Assembly (NCBI RefSeq): GCF_949987535.1
Contig: NC_080078.1
Coordinates: 46,216,207-46,280,206 of the forward strand
Reading direction: 5' to 3'
DNA: 64,000 nucleotides
Origin: Balaenoptera acutorostrata
Taxonomy: Eukaryota; Chordata; Mammalia; Artiodactyla; Balaenopteridae
The notes beneath the pieces were generated by a model. That model was not told the origin of the DNA. It made no database searches and saw nothing but the letters and a program-made list of their open reading frames with translations. Made by a program: the position numbers and the translations under genes. Below are positions 1 through 12,265 of this stretch, one piece after another. How positions within the stretch are numbered: the stretch's first letter is position 1; each line of letters starts with the position of its first letter.

Positions 1-60
1 GAGGGCGGGGCGCAGGCGGTGCCCTGACGCGTCCCCACCCGGAGGAAGTTGGGTCTCCAA
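1..60. other. CpG-rich edge, possible CpG-island shore
   Basis: The first 60 bases hold several CpG dinucleotides in a GC-rich stretch, and CpG density falls sharply afterwards. That fits the downstream shoulder of a promoter CpG island just left of the window, where the start-codon exon of KIF16B would be expected. No promoter element or exon is visible inside the window, so this is inference from base composition and gene position. Confidence 0.4.
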
Positions 61-2559
61 CTCCCCTCCAAGGCCAGCCTGGACTTAAGTGTCAAGAGCC
101 GGTCTCCGGCCACTGGGCCCTGGTTGTGGCTTCTGGGGGCCTGGAGCATTTGAAGGTTTGCTGTTCCTTTCACACTGCCCTGGAGGGGCCCTGGCGGGTA
201 GAGAGTTCACGAAGCCCACGGAGGGAGATTCCTGTTAACTCTTCCAGGTCCCATTAATTTGAAGAAGTTTGCTTCTTCCCTCTTTAAAAAGCATCAAGGG
301 AACAGTTTCACGAGGGTGTAAATCCATGAGCGTGGTCATGGGGGCACCAGAGCTGTTAGGCGAAGTCCCCCCAGTTATGCCAACTCAGAAGTTCTCTAAC
401 TATTATCAGTGTTACTTTTTTCAACTCTTAAGAAGTGATTTCAATTCCCTGAACTTGAACCCTAACTTCTAATCAGTAGTTTAGCAGTTCTTAACTTCAG
501 GTTAAAGAGTGGATGGGAAAACTTTAACAAACTTATGTTTCCTGGAAAAAAAAAAAATCAAGGACACTTAAGTACTCGTGTTTGAAATATGCTGATGTTA
601 ACAGCGGGGGGAGTTATAAACATTTAGAATTTAATTTTGTATGTTTCTACAAAGTAATGCTTTTCAGAATGATTTGACTTTGCATTCACTGAGGAATAGT
701 TTGCTTCCTTTTCGGTGACTACTTTATAATCAGTTTACAAAGGGCTTTACAAAAGTTAGCTTTTTAAATTGGTTTAAAGAACTTGAAAGAATGAAGTATA
801 TCTAAATGGGATGTGTCCTTCCCAATTGATGGGAGCAGTTCACACAAGGCCATTTGTTTTTATTGGCTTCTCAATCAAGTTGGACATTTGACTTACCATA
901 TGGCCTTTGCTACTTTCTTTGTATCGACTTTGGAGGTCACTGTTTGTTCTGACAGCTGATTGAGGCATCAGAAGATCATAAAATCAAGAGATTGCCGGAA
1001 CCTTCTTTGACTCATCTGAATCTGTTTTTGTATTGGCAGATAAGGAATCATTATTCTGGTTTATAACTATTGGAGACCAGTGCTTTTGTGATTTTTAAGT
1101 TATCTCTAAAACTTTTTAGGGAAGGAGTTTGAATTTTTTTGTAAGTCCTAAGAAAATATGTAGGTTTCTATGTATATTCAGTCCTACAAGACAAATGGAC
1201 CCCAGAGTCATTTAGATGTTTTTTAAAGATTGTTCTTTGTTTTGGATTTACATATATATCGAAGTTCCTTTCCTTCTTTGAAATAAAGAAGTTTTGGAGT
1301 GCATGCTATGAGATTGTATTGAGTAGCTTTAGAAAGCAATTATTAAGTGCCGCCTACCAAATGCATGGGCGTCGTGCTGGGTGCTGTGTGTGGGACAAGG
1401 TAAATGAGGTCTGCTGAGTGTCTCTCTGGTGAGGGAGGGACTACAGACTAGTGGGACTCTCGTCAAACCCTGGGTGGGCTGGGAAGGACGCTACCAGTGC
1501 GTGCCTTGACAGTGTAGGCCTGAAGCCCAGGTATGTGGAGAGAAGGCAGGAAACATGTCCAAAAGCCACGTGCTTTGGGCAGGTAGATGGATGTGATGAT
1601 GTCTGTGCTCTCAGCAGAGAACTCTTGTGGTGGCATCAGGATTAGGGCAAGAGGTAAGGAAGCAGTAGTCTGGCCATAGGTGGAGATGGGAAGCCTGGAA
1701 AGATCCACGGAGACAGTCTGCTGGCAGAATTGACAGGATTTGGCAGTTCATTGGGTGAGAAGGAGGGGAAAGGGGAAGAACACAGAGTCATTAACTGAGG
1801 TTTGATGCTCAAGGAGGTAGAAGAGGTTTGGGGAAGGTGGACGGTCAGGTGGGTGCATTCTCTCTTGGGTTTGAAAGTTATAGGAGGTGCAGTAAGTGTC
1901 AAGTACAAGGACAGCGTCTAGCACAGGATGAATGCTGCCCCAAGTGTTGACCCTGTTCACTATCCAAAGTGTGGGAAGGACATCCGTCTCTTTGCTGGTG
2001 TTCAGTAGTAGACTGTAAGAAACATGGGTCTCAGGTGATCTGAGGATTGACATTTGGAAATCTTTTGCACATGGATGACAGTTTAAGAATGTTACAGTGA
2101 GGAGGGAATTTCTCAGCAGGAGAAAATCTTATTTTTATGTATGAAGCACAGATATTCAGTAGATTTTAAAAAAAGAAAATGTTTACAGTGAGAAGAAAAG
2201 GGATTCAGGGATTGGACACTGGGATATGCTTCTCTTTAGGATTCCAGGGAGAAGATTGGCTTGCAGCTCATGGAGGAGAACCAGCACAGCAAATGGTCAT
2301 GGCAGGAAAGGAGAAGGGTCTCCCGAAGGAGGTGGTGGTGGTGATTGTAAGATGTTGCCAAGATGGTGTTCTGAGGATGCCAGTAAGATGAGGTCCTTGG
2401 TCTTGGAGACAAGAGCATTGGTAGCCTTCCAAAGAGCAGTTTCAAGGGGAGACAGTGATCTGGAAGTTGGGAGTGAAATAGACATATACAATTGGCCAAC
2501 CAAAAGTACTTGGCCTAACTCATAAGGGAAGACTTCCAAGTTATAATGGCCATAAGAAA

Positions 2560-3230
2560 CCATTTTTCACTAGTGAGATTGGTAAATATTAGCTGAACAT
2601 TGAGTGTTGGTGATGGAGTCATAAAGGATCAAGACCTCTGAGACTTCCATGCTGGGAAATTTGACAATAGCTGTCAAGATTAGAGGTTTATAAAACTCTT
2701 TGGTTGAGAAATTTCATTTCTAAGATTTTATTTTATGGATTATATCCCTACTGACGAAGATGTATGTGTAAGGATGTTTCTGCATCATCATTGGAACAAC
2801 AACAACAAAATCATAAATGATCTAAATGTACAGTGTTGGAGGATTTGTTAAATTGTTCCCTATTCATTTGGTAGAATGCTATGTAGTACTTAAAAAAGAA
2901 TGTGTCGATCTTAAAAGAGTTCCAAGATAGGGGATTAAGTGAGAAAAGCAAGATATCCACATACACACACACTACAGTAGAGTTGTGTGAATGTGTGTGT
3001 TAAAAAATATATACATAGAGGCACACACACGACCATACCTGTCTAGAGTGATTCATAAGAAGCCCGACAGTGGTAACTCTGGGGAGGAGAGCTGATGAAG
3101 AGTCTGTCAGGTGAAGATAGATGGCTTCTTTTTTTGTTTATTCCTTTTACTGTTGAGTTTTTACTTTGCTCATTGATAGTGTTATAATTAATAATTGAAA
3201 ACTTGTGTATGTAATTTAAAAAAGTTATCT
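2560..3230 (+). mobile_element. Old L1 3' region relic
   Basis: A degraded block in the pattern of ancient L1 3' ends on the + strand: a small single-peptide-like GAATGCTATGTAGTACTTAAA segment, a later GGTAACTCTGGGGAGGAGAG block and an A/T-rich tail. It contains no open frame. The family is assigned from consensus patterns recalled, not from a search. Confidence 0.5.
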
Positions 3231-3299
3231 AAAAAGTCACCGGCACTGGAGAAAGAATTTTCAGCTGGTTGTCTGGGAGGATTGAAGGAAGCTGTTAAA

Positions 3300-3975
3300 A
3301 ATATTTTCCCCCAGTTTGATTGAGATGTAATTGACGCATAGCTCTGTGTAAGTGTCAGGTGTAGAGGAGAAGGACTTGACTTCTATATGTTGTGAAATGA
3401 TTACCACAATAAGGTTAGTTAACATCCGTCATCTCATGTAGTTTTCCAAAAAAAAGGAAAAGAAAAAAAATGTTTTTTCCCCCTGTGATGAGAACTCTTA
3501 GGATTTACTTTCTTAACAGCTTTCGAATATACTATCCAATGGTGTTAACTATAGTCATCGTGTTGTCCATGATGACTTATTTATTTTATAGCTGGAAGTT
3601 TGTACCTTTTGGCCCCCTTCATCCGATTTCCCCATTCCCTACCCCCTGCCTTGGGTAACCAGAAATCTGATTTCTTTTTCTAAGTTATTTTTTTATTTTG
3701 TTTTTTGTTGCTTCTTTTTTTTAAGATTCAACATATAAGGGCGATCTATACAGTATTTCTCATTCTCTGACTTCTTTCACTTAGCATGATACCCTCAAGA
3801 TTCATCCTTGCTGTTGCAAATGGCAGGATTTCCTTTTTCATTGCTGAATAATATTCATATATTCACATATATATATGTATATATATACTTACATATATCA
3901 CGTCTTCTTTATCCATTCATCTGTCGATGGACAGTTAAGTTGTTTCCATGTCTTGGCTATTGTAAATAAGAGTAC
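3300..3975 (-). mobile_element. Old L1 3' fragment
   Basis: Read on the minus strand this matches the end of L1 ORF2 and the 3' UTR. The segment at 3905-3970 (TTTATCCATTCATCTGTCGATGG and neighbours) is the antisense of the conserved ORF2 C-terminal region, also present in the full-length copy at 40815-40870. Many substitutions and an AT dinucleotide expansion near 3860-3895 show age. Confidence 0.75.
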
Positions 3976-4689
3976 AGGCAGGCGCTGAAGGCAAAGAGGA
4001 AGCAACCAGCCCGAAGGAGAGGCCTGGAGTGATAGGAAGGTGAGGTTGGCTGTTGCAGCCAGGCTGTTGAAGGATGGGGCAGCGTGGTGAGATACTGACT
4101 CTGAGCAAGGAGCCTGTGCGGTCCCCAGTCCTCCTTGCAAGAAACACCCAGTACTTCATTAAGGACAAGATGTGATGAATTTGTTTTTACTACTGTCCGA
4201 GAGGAGGAAATTTCTCCCTCTACCTCTCTCTTGAGTTCTTGTGGCTAGACTAATAATAAAATTGACACAAGATTTAACAGGAGAAAAAGAAACAAATTTG
4301 TAAGGAATTGACAGGACAAAGAAACTTAGGTTTTGTGTGCCCAATTATTGAAGAGTCTAAACAGAGTTTGGGCTTGGGGTAGTAAATTAAAGAAATAACA
4401 AGGCTCCGAATTCCCTATTTTTGGCTGTAAGGGTGTCCTTCTACCTACAGATGCAGGGAGTGTGCCCTTCACATGGGAGATTGATTTTCCTGCTTTCAGG
4501 GAAACAGAAAGGAGGGTGAGAGTGACCCTCTTGGATTGGCTGTTTCTTAAGAAACTTTAATTTAAAACAATATGCCATGGAGGTGCATTTTGGGGTGGCC
4601 CATCCTGAACCTCAACACTACCTTAACGGCTTTTGGTTATGTGGCAGAAGTAGTAGTTTCAGATCTGAAAGAGCCATTACGTTCCATCA

Positions 4690-4850
4690 GGTAATAGCAG
4701 CTCGCTTTATTGAGAGTTTGCTCTGGGCCGGTGTTGCAAAACCTAGTTTAATCTTTACAATAATTTTAGCAGGTAGAGGCTATTATTATATGCCATTTTC
4801 CAGATTGAGAAAGATAGTTAGCTTGCCCAAAAGTCAGTTTCTTAGGACAG
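4690..4850 (-). repeat. MIR relic
   Basis: Reverse MIR landmarks: TTTAATCTTTACAATAATTTT, then CATTTTCCAGATTGAGAAAGA. Diverged. Confidence 0.55.
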
Positions 4851-5189
4851 TCACAGCTATGCTTTTTAAAATGAGTAAAGTGTTAGCAGGAACTTAATTT
4901 GTTCATAACTTTCATGGGTAAAAGCTTAATATTTATGCATTGTCTCTACCTTTTTCTTTGTGATTTCTTCCACTAGTCTGATGCATAGTCTTTTCTTTTT
5001 CACTGGTTTCATTCTTACAATCTTACAAGATAGAATTTTTTTTTCCCTAGAAGAGACAGCAAAACAATAATTTGGGAGCTAATTTGTCCATTTCCTGTTG
5101 GTTTCAGTTGCTTGTTTTTTCCTGGAAGCACTAGATGATTCTTTAGGGCAACCTATCCTGTCCTGTTGATCTGCCAGTGTTAAGATGGT

Positions 5190-5352
5190 CAGGGTCTGAG
5201 GGCAGGCGGCCTGGGTTCCAGTTTTAGCTGTCTTTTACCAGCTGGGTAAATTTGAGCAAGAGACATAATTGTTCTAAGCCTCAATTTTTGCATCTGTAAA
5301 ATGGTGATAATAATTATACATACCTTATAAGGTCTTTTGTGAGACAAGGTCT
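5190..5352 (+). repeat. MIR SINE relic
   Basis: The + strand core reads GCCTGGGTTCCAGTTTTAGC, then AGCCTCAATTTTTGCATCTGT and AAAATGGTGATAATAATTAT, the conserved MIR order. The MIR 3' part (CCTGGCATATAGCAAGGGCTC) may continue at 5615-5643, just before a CHR SINE. Confidence 0.8.
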
Positions 5353-5648
5353 TTTTATACTTTTTACTGTGACTCACAGTAAGAAACACATTTAAAGCTC
5401 TGTAGATATGTAAAAGATTTATGAGGTGTTACATGCAATTCATTCATTTTCTATTCTATCCTGTTTTATTCTGTTCTGTTTCATTTTAAAAATTGCTATT
5501 TTTAGGTCCACTAAACTGACTTCAATATCATCTGATGAGTTGCAGCTGGCAGTGTGAAAAACGTTGTTGTGAGGTTCAGAAGAGATCATGCATGGGGCCA
5601 GAGCTCTCCACACAGTCCCTGGCATATAGCAAGGGCTCTGTAAAGATT

Positions 5649-5966
5649 TTTTTTTTTTAATAAATTTATTTATTTTTGTTTTTGGCCGTGTTGGGTCTTC
5701 GTTGCTGCGTGCGGGCTTTCTCTAGCTGCGGCAAGCGGGGGCTACTCTTCATTGCAGTGCGCGGGCTTCTCATTGTGGTGGCTTCTCGTTGCGGAGCATG
5801 AGCTCTAGGCGCGTGGGCTTCAGTAGTTGTGGCACAGGCTTCAGTAGTTGTGGCTTACGGGCTTAGTTGCTCCGCGGCATGTGGGATCTTCCCGGACCAG
5901 GGATCGGACCCGTGTCCCCTGCATTGGCAGGCAGATTCTTAACCACTGCGCCACCAGGGAAGCCCC
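5649..5966 (-). mobile_element. CHR-type tRNA-derived SINE (long form)
   Basis: A T-rich tail at the left, then the body reading on the minus strand from a GGCTTCCCTGGTGGCGCAGTGG head. It carries tRNA-like A and B boxes (the B box region reads GGTCCGATCCC-like). It has the longer internal form with repeated AGTAGTTGTGGC units. It sits inside a MIR; a 6-bp AAGATT occurs at both ends. Confidence 0.9.
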
Positions 5967-6779
5967 AAGATTGGCTGTTGTTATTACTGTTACTTGTAGA
6001 ATTTAATGATGGTACCTTTATTCAATAACACATATTTAAAAAATGTTTTACCAAAAAGAAAAAATGTGCTGAGTGCTGGCAACAGACCAGATGTTAGCGT
6101 TGTAATGTGTTTTCTCATCTTATAAGGCAGGTCCGCCCCAGGCCTTCTATTTGTGAGGGTTCTCAGCTTCTCTTCCCGATGAGCCTCTCAGGTAGAATTT
6201 GGTGTCATGTCAATCAAGTTAAAAACAAAAGAAAAAAACACCAGTGGTAGTTGACTGGGGTTGATGTCTTTAGACTCTGCTGAAGCTTTCCCATTTTAAG
6301 AGCAGGATTGTTGGGGAAAATAGCTCAGTGGTAGCCTCTTGGGCCTGTGATGACGCCAGCCTCTCGTGTTAAGGGTGGGAGGCGTCTGTCGAGATGGTAC
6401 CATGCACCAGGCACCGTGCTCATTTCTTCACCTTGGCAACTTCCTTTCCCCCTCACACCAACTCACTGATGGAGGTCTTTTCACCCCCATTTTACAAGAC
6501 GGGAAACTGAGACCCCTCAGATAATAAAGTGCAGCTGAGCCAGCTCCACTTCCCTCCAGAGCTCTTTGCTTGGTGACTTGTTCCCGGGCTCGCTGATGAC
6601 AGAAGCCCTCGGCCTCAGGGGATGGCTGGGCTGGTGGCAGAGGAGAGACACAGGCGCACCACACACACAAATAACACAGAATCTGTGAGGGGATTCTAGA
6701 AGCTGGAGGAAGAGGTCTCCGTGGCTTCCCAGGGTCCCTTGGATGAGAGGGTGGGGTTTGAATTGAGCCCCGAAGAAGG

Positions 6780-6985
6780 GGTGTAACCAGCCACCATTTA
6801 GAGAGCGTCTGTGAAGTGCTTGGCTGATGCCCTTTGGAAGTTAGCACAGTCGCTGCATTCTGCAGATGAGGAGCAAGGGCTCAGAGACCTGAGGTCACAC
6901 AGCTGGGTCACTAGGTGTCACCTGAGGTCACACAGCTAGGTCACGGTGGAGTCCGGGTTGGAGCTGAAGTCTCTCTTACTCTCAT
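6780..6985 (-). repeat. MIR relic with internal duplication
   Basis: Reverse-oriented MIR core (CTGCAGATGAGGAGCAAGGGC, then GGTCACACAGCTGGGTCA). A 33-bp unit containing ACCTGAGGTCACACAGCT is present twice (from 6887 and from 6920). The SINE at 6990 inserted at its right edge. Confidence 0.7.
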
Positions 6986-6989
6986 TTCT

Positions 6990-7351
6990 TTCTTTTTTTT
7001 TTTTAAAGCTGAAATCTTGAGTGTTACATCTATATTATTATTATTATTTTTTTTTTAAACTTTGGGTTTATTTATTTATTTATTTATGGCTGTGTTGGGT
7101 CTTCGTTTCTGTGCAAGGGCTTTCTCTAGTTGCGGCAAGCGGGGGCCACTCCTCATCACGGTGCGCGGGCCTCTCACTATCGCGGCCTCTGTTGTTGCGG
7201 AGCACAGGCTCCAGACGCGCAGGCTCAGTAGTTGTGGCTCACGGGCCTAGTTGCTCCGCGACATGTGGGATCTTCCCAGACCAGGGCTCGAACCCGTGTT
7301 CCCTGCATTGGCAGGCAGATTCTCAACCACTGCGCCACCAGGGAAGCCCCC
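6990..7351 (-). mobile_element. CHR-type SINE (short form) with 3' extension
   Basis: Flanked by a perfect 13-bp duplication TACTCTCATTTCT (6977-6989 and 7352-7364). The SINE body is 7075-7351 with the head at the right. Between its AAATAAATAAA tail and the outer poly(A) lie about 55 extra bases that contain an A-rich tract and a unique segment ending CTTT on the element strand. The extra bases are inside the duplication, so they were inserted together with the SINE. Confidence 0.9.
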
Positions 7352-7727
7352 TACTCTCATTTCTAAAGCCCCTCCATTGTACAGAAGACTCAGATAAGAG
7401 GAGGGTGGGGATGGCTGGCAGGTGGCACCGAGTACAGTTACCCGGGATCTTAGACTAACTGGAGCTTTGTGTAAGGATTAGTTGAGAGGTCGGTGGGCAG
7501 GGTGTTGTGAGGACATTTCTTTGTTAAGCTTGGGAGTTTGGGCTTTTATACTCCAGTCCTGTGCTGGCTCTTGGCTGCATGCAGCTACTTAAATTAACTG
7601 TTAAATAAAATGTAAAATGTAGTTACTTATTTGCACAAGTCACATTTCAAATGCTCAGTAGCTACATATTGAGCAAGGCAGATAGATCATGCCCATCCCC
7701 ATGGAAAGTTCTACTGGACAGTAAACC

Positions 7728-7945
7728 TGAGCTGGGTTTGAATCCCGGCTCTGCACCTTCCTAGCTCTGGGTCTTGGCACTTAACTCAGGTGTTCTGTGC
7801 TTCAGTTTCTTCACCTGTAAGACGGAGATCTTCACAGGACCCCCCTTGTGGGGCTGAGATGATGATTGAATGAAGTAACCCTTGCTAACAGTATTGGGCC
7901 CCAGAGTAAGGGCTCTATAAATATTGGCTACTATTATTAGGCACT
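7728..7945 (+). repeat. MIR SINE relic
   Basis: A nearly full MIR on the + strand: GGTTTGAATCCCGGCTCTGC, then CTTCAGTTTCTTCACCTGTAA, then GTAAGGGCTCTATAAATATTG at the 3' end. Confidence 0.85.
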
Positions 7946-9829
7946 GGGAGCTGCTCATGGCTTTTCAGAAATATAGCAGTGTAGAGAAATAATACCAGCA
8001 CTCCAGCAACAGTGAACATTTATTGACTGTTTCCCAAGTGCTGTGCTAAGTGCCTTTTATGCGCTATTATCCAACTGACTTTCCTGCCATATTCTGGGGT
8101 GCAAGACCCTGAGACCTCAGATGTCCTTTTGAGTGGGCAGAGGCCAGTGCCGGCAGACCATTCAGAGAACTGGAGTATGACCGGTAGGGATGGGATTCTG
8201 GACCAGGCTGGCGTTGTAAGTAACAGGAAAGGACGAGTCAAAGGATGACACAAACAAAACCCTGAATAAACCTTCACGGTATTTTCTGATTGTGAAAATA
8301 ATGTATGCTTGTAGAAAAACGTGTGCTGAAAAGTGTACCAAAGAAATCAAATTGAAAATCGCTCATAATTCCACGGATCCAGAGATGACCCCTCCTAAAG
8401 TTTTGGTGCATTTAAATCCGGTCTTTTTTCCTGTTTGTGTAGCAGCATAACATATAACTATCTTATATCCTGTCTTTTACGTTTGCAAGAGACATTCTGA
8501 AGACCAATCAGTAGGACATAGAGAGGCAAAGAGTCAGATGACTGAGCGGCTTGGGGCCCTACTAAGTGGACGAATGTTCCCAAGGTCAGGATGCGGGATG
8601 AGCTGGTCGGGGTGGAGGACCACGGTGGTCCGTTGAGTTGGCTCGGGATGCTGGTGGGGGATGCAGGCAGTAGGAACTCAGGTGAGTCATCCGCTCTGCA
8701 GATGCACATTTGGAGGTGGGTCACTTGAAGGTGATAGCAGCTGTGGTGGCAGTGAATGTTGTCTCTGAGGAGGACCATGGTAAAGAAAGAAGGGGTGGGA
8801 TAGAAGAACTGCATGACCTGGGTTAAGACCGAGCTGTCAGTAGCTGGCCGAGTGACCTGGGCAGGTGGGTTTTGCTCCTGGGCTCAGTTTCTGCTTTTGT
8901 AAACAGAGATTCTCTGAGTGTGGTCCAGGGCCAGCTGGGACTCACTGAGCCTATTTTAGGGGGTTTACAAAGTCAGAACTGTTTTCACACCCATAGTAAG
9001 ATATTTGCTGTTTTTGCTCTCATCTCTCACGAGGGTACTGTGGAGTTTTCCAGAAGCTACATGATGTGTGATGATGTCGTGAGTCTGTGTGCTGTGCATT
9101 CTGTGTCAAACGTTTCTCAGTTTTCATTTCTAATATGGTAACTATAAATGGGTATATCAACATTAATAAAAGCTCTTAGGCTCTTCAGTTATGTTTAAGA
9201 GTTGTAAAAGGCTACTGAAGCCGCAGCATGTGAGAGCCGCAGCTGTAAAATGATAGTGCATAAGTTGTTGAGGGGATTGGATGGAAGGGTGTATATAGAG
9301 AGAGTGTTCAGCATACTTCCAGGCATGTAATATCCTTTCAACAAATCAGAGCTGCTATTATTTTTTATAATCACCCGTTACTGACAACTACACTTAAGTG
9401 GACAGGAGTGGAGGGCCAGGCAATGGAGACAGGAAGGGAGAAAAGCAGGAGAGTGAATGTCCTGGTCATCAAGGGAGAGGAGAGGGGGTCACCAGCATCG
9501 GAGGCTGCAGGTCGAGGTCCGAGCCCAGCTGGCCGGGGAGGTGATCGGCTCCTGTCTCTGGAGGGAACTGTTTTAGTTGAGGGGTGGGAGGGGATGCTAG
9601 CGGGGTTGGGGGTGGGAGGCTGGCGGTGGGTGCCTTGAGGTGGCACCTGTCGCTGCCCTTCCAGTTAATGGAGGGATTAAAGGAAGGAGAGAGCTCACCC
9701 CTGTTCACCTGTGCAGTTTGGCTCCTGTAATAAAATCTAATCTCCTTTACGGATTGTGTGAGGCGCTCAGACCCCAGCCCTCACCTGGGCATCGCAAACC
9801 TGGGCATCGCAAACCTGGGCCTGGCAGAG

Positions 9830-9831
<2 letters not shown>

Positions 9832-9881
<50 letters not shown>
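9832..9881. repeat. (GT)n microsatellite
   Basis: About 25 uninterrupted GT units. Immediately upstream, CCTGGGCATCGCAAA is present twice in tandem (from 9785). A long pure dinucleotide tract is expected to vary in length between individuals. Confidence 0.98.
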
Positions 9882-9883
<2 letters not shown>

Positions 9884-10969
9884 TTAAAGAAGAGGAAAAG
9901 AAAACAGGAAGGGAGTTAGGAGGTTGGAGACAGAAGGCTACATGGGCAGGGGAGGGAAGTAGGGGTGGCTAGAGAGCGTGCAGTGGTTTCTGGGACCAGG
10001 AGGAGGGGGTAGCGTTTGGAGCATATGGAGGATTTTTCCTTTCTTTTAGGTGGACTTGACAAGTAACATGAAACAAGTGACTGATGTTTTTTTCATACAC
10101 AAAATTATATGTGTATCAATGTGTATAATGCACTTACATATGTGTGTATCAGAAGTTTGAAAAATGCTCTTCAGTGACTTAGAGTATTTAGTAAGTATAA
10201 TTCGATATTAAACTTCTGCTGCTTTATTTTATTCATGGCATTTGTGTGAGAGAGAGAGATGGAGTGTGTGTGTGTGTGTCAGAGGTTATTTAGAAATGTC
10301 CAGTTGTGCAGTACATAGATAGCACTTTGGTCTGAGCTGATTTAGCCTACACATTCTCATTTCATGATTAATTTCCTAAATTTTTTCAATAGCTTTTTCT
10401 ATTTTTGTGGGTCCTGGAATTGGGATGCAATCTTGCTGAGGCCTGTTTTATGAAAGGAAATACATTACAATTACACTTAACGGCCTGGGGGGAGATGTGA
10501 GAGTGCCCCACCACGCCCAGCCCCTTCCCCAGGGCGGAGCCTCTGGCTGATTTCCGTGGCCTGGGCTGCCTTGTGTCCCACTGCAGTTACAGAGACCGGC
10601 GTTGAGAAATCCTTCATGGGAAGGTTGTCATTGTTCCCTTGGATTCGGCCCAGTGACTCACATCACGCATGACTGCCAGCGGGGCCTGGAGCTTTCCTTC
10701 ACTCTCACCCACCCTGTGCTGAGCATGTGTGTTTCCTGCTCTGTCCATTTCCAAGTATATTCATTATTCATTGTTGCTGCCCAGTGGAGGGGAAATAACT
10801 GTTTCTGTGATCAGCAATCTACTCATAGACACTTGGAGCAAATTTCAATGGGATGTGTAGAATTTAAAGTCAACTGAGAAAGTGCTTTCACCGTAATGGT
10901 GTTGACAAGTAATTTTTGTCCTCAGTGACTATTTCTAGTCACTCACTCACTTATTAGGAATTCTGTTAA

Positions 10970-11075
10970 ATCTTATGCCATCAGTATCTAATTTAATTCT
11001 TGACAACAATCCCACAGGTGTGAATATTTTTAGCTCCATTTTATAGATGAAGAAACTGGGGATCAGAGAAAGATC
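10970..11075 (-). repeat. MIR relic
   Basis: Reverse MIR core, with TAATTCTTGACAACAATCCC and CATTTTATAGATGAAGAAACT. It abuts an L2 3' end. Confidence 0.65.
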
Positions 11076-11079
11076 AGGT

Positions 11080-11385
11080 CCCGGCTCAAATGTCACTTCT
11101 TCTGAGAAGCCTTTATCACATTGCATTGGTCTTCTGGCTTCACAGCATTTACCATTATTGAGTTTGTGCGCGCGCGCGCGTGTGCACACGTGCATGGGCA
11201 TGTGTATGCATGTGAAAGGATTTTTGTTTTCTTGTTTACTGTCTCTCTGCTTCTCGCACATAAACTCCGTGAGAGCTGGTAACCTTGTTGGGTTTGTCCG
11301 TGGCTGTTTCCCTAGGCCCTAGAACTGTAGCTGGCAGAGATAGGTACTCAGAAGATATTTGTTGCATTGATAACTGTCACCTCCT
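11080..11385 (+). repeat. L2 LINE 3' end
   Basis: + strand L2 pattern: GGCTCAAATGTCACTTCTTC, then AAACTCCGTGAGAGCTGGTAA and GATATTTGTTGCATTGATAA. An alternating GCGC/GTGT tract (11164-11185) is embedded. Confidence 0.75.
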
Positions 11386-11699
11386 CCCCAATCTTTCAGT
11401 ATGTGGATGCTTATAAGGAATCCGGGATCCGAAGCCCAGCATCTGTGGGATGCCTCACATTGGTGCCGTGAGCAGAAGGGAATTTTGATGATCCTTCTGT
11501 GGAGGTAGAAGAGCACTAAGGAAGAGCCTGGGTAAAGGACAGCTTCAGGCTTTCCCTGTGTATTAAGTTAATTATACACAAATTACACATCAAATACGTG
11601 TTATGTTTATCTCTTAAGGTTAGAGAATTGGAGGTTAAACACTATGTTTCAATGATATATAGTTTATGGGACAGAACACTCTTGTTCCTTTAGAAAAGG

Positions 11700-12265
11700 A
11701 TTTTTTTTTTTTTAACTTGAAATAATTATACAGTAAAGTTCCCATATATGCTTCATTCAGCTTCCCCTAACATCAGTATCTTACGTAACCACGGTGCAGT
11801 TGTCAGGACCAAGGCATCAGCGTGGTGCAGCCCTGGTAGCCGGATGTGGTTTTCCTGAGAACGTCCTTCTTCTGTCCCAGGAGCCGGTGCAGGATCCCAC
11901 ATTGCATATAGTTGCCATGCCTCCTTAATCTCTTCTGGTCAGTGACAGTTTCTAAGTCTCAGAAGAGTGCCAGTCAGTTATTTTGTAGAATGTCTCTCAG
12001 TTTGGGTTTCTCCCACGGTTTGTCATGATTAAACTGAAGTTATGCAGTTTTGGCAAGAAAGCCACATAAGTGTCCTTCATTTCCTGTCATGGGGGGGTCA
12101 TGATGCCAGTATGTCTTGTTACTGGTGATGTCGACCTCAGTCCCTTGGTCAAGGTGGTGTCTGCTGGGTTTCTCCACTGTGTTGTTATATTTTTTCCTCT
12201 TTGTAATGAATACATATCTGAGGGAAATACTTTGCAGGAAAAGTTTTTGACTTCAGTTTGCAACA
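11700..12265 (-). mobile_element. Old L1 3' UTR relic
   Basis: It starts with a T run (the reverse of a poly(A) tail), then blocks typical of ancient L1 3' ends, such as CAGCTTCCCCTAACATCAG and TCCCACATTGCATATAGTTG. A related block occurs at 13195-13640. Orientation is minus. Family naming needs a library search. Confidence 0.5.

Noticed and set aside
1..60. KIF16B exon 1 at the window start
   Set aside because: No frame matches the expected MASVKVAVRVRP-type N-terminus, and the sequence opens with G-rich, intron-like DNA. The exon must be upstream.
4160..4640. Possible old LTR-like or unclassified repeat
   Set aside because: The text feels repeat-like, but I could not fix ends, duplications or a family, so it is not listed as a feature.
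7021..7458. Open frames with a recurrent RGLSLV...SGGHSSSRCAG peptide (also at 32337, 34988, 61213)
   Set aside because: They are the CHR SINE read on its antisense strand. The same peptide appears wherever the SINE occurs, so it is not a gene family.
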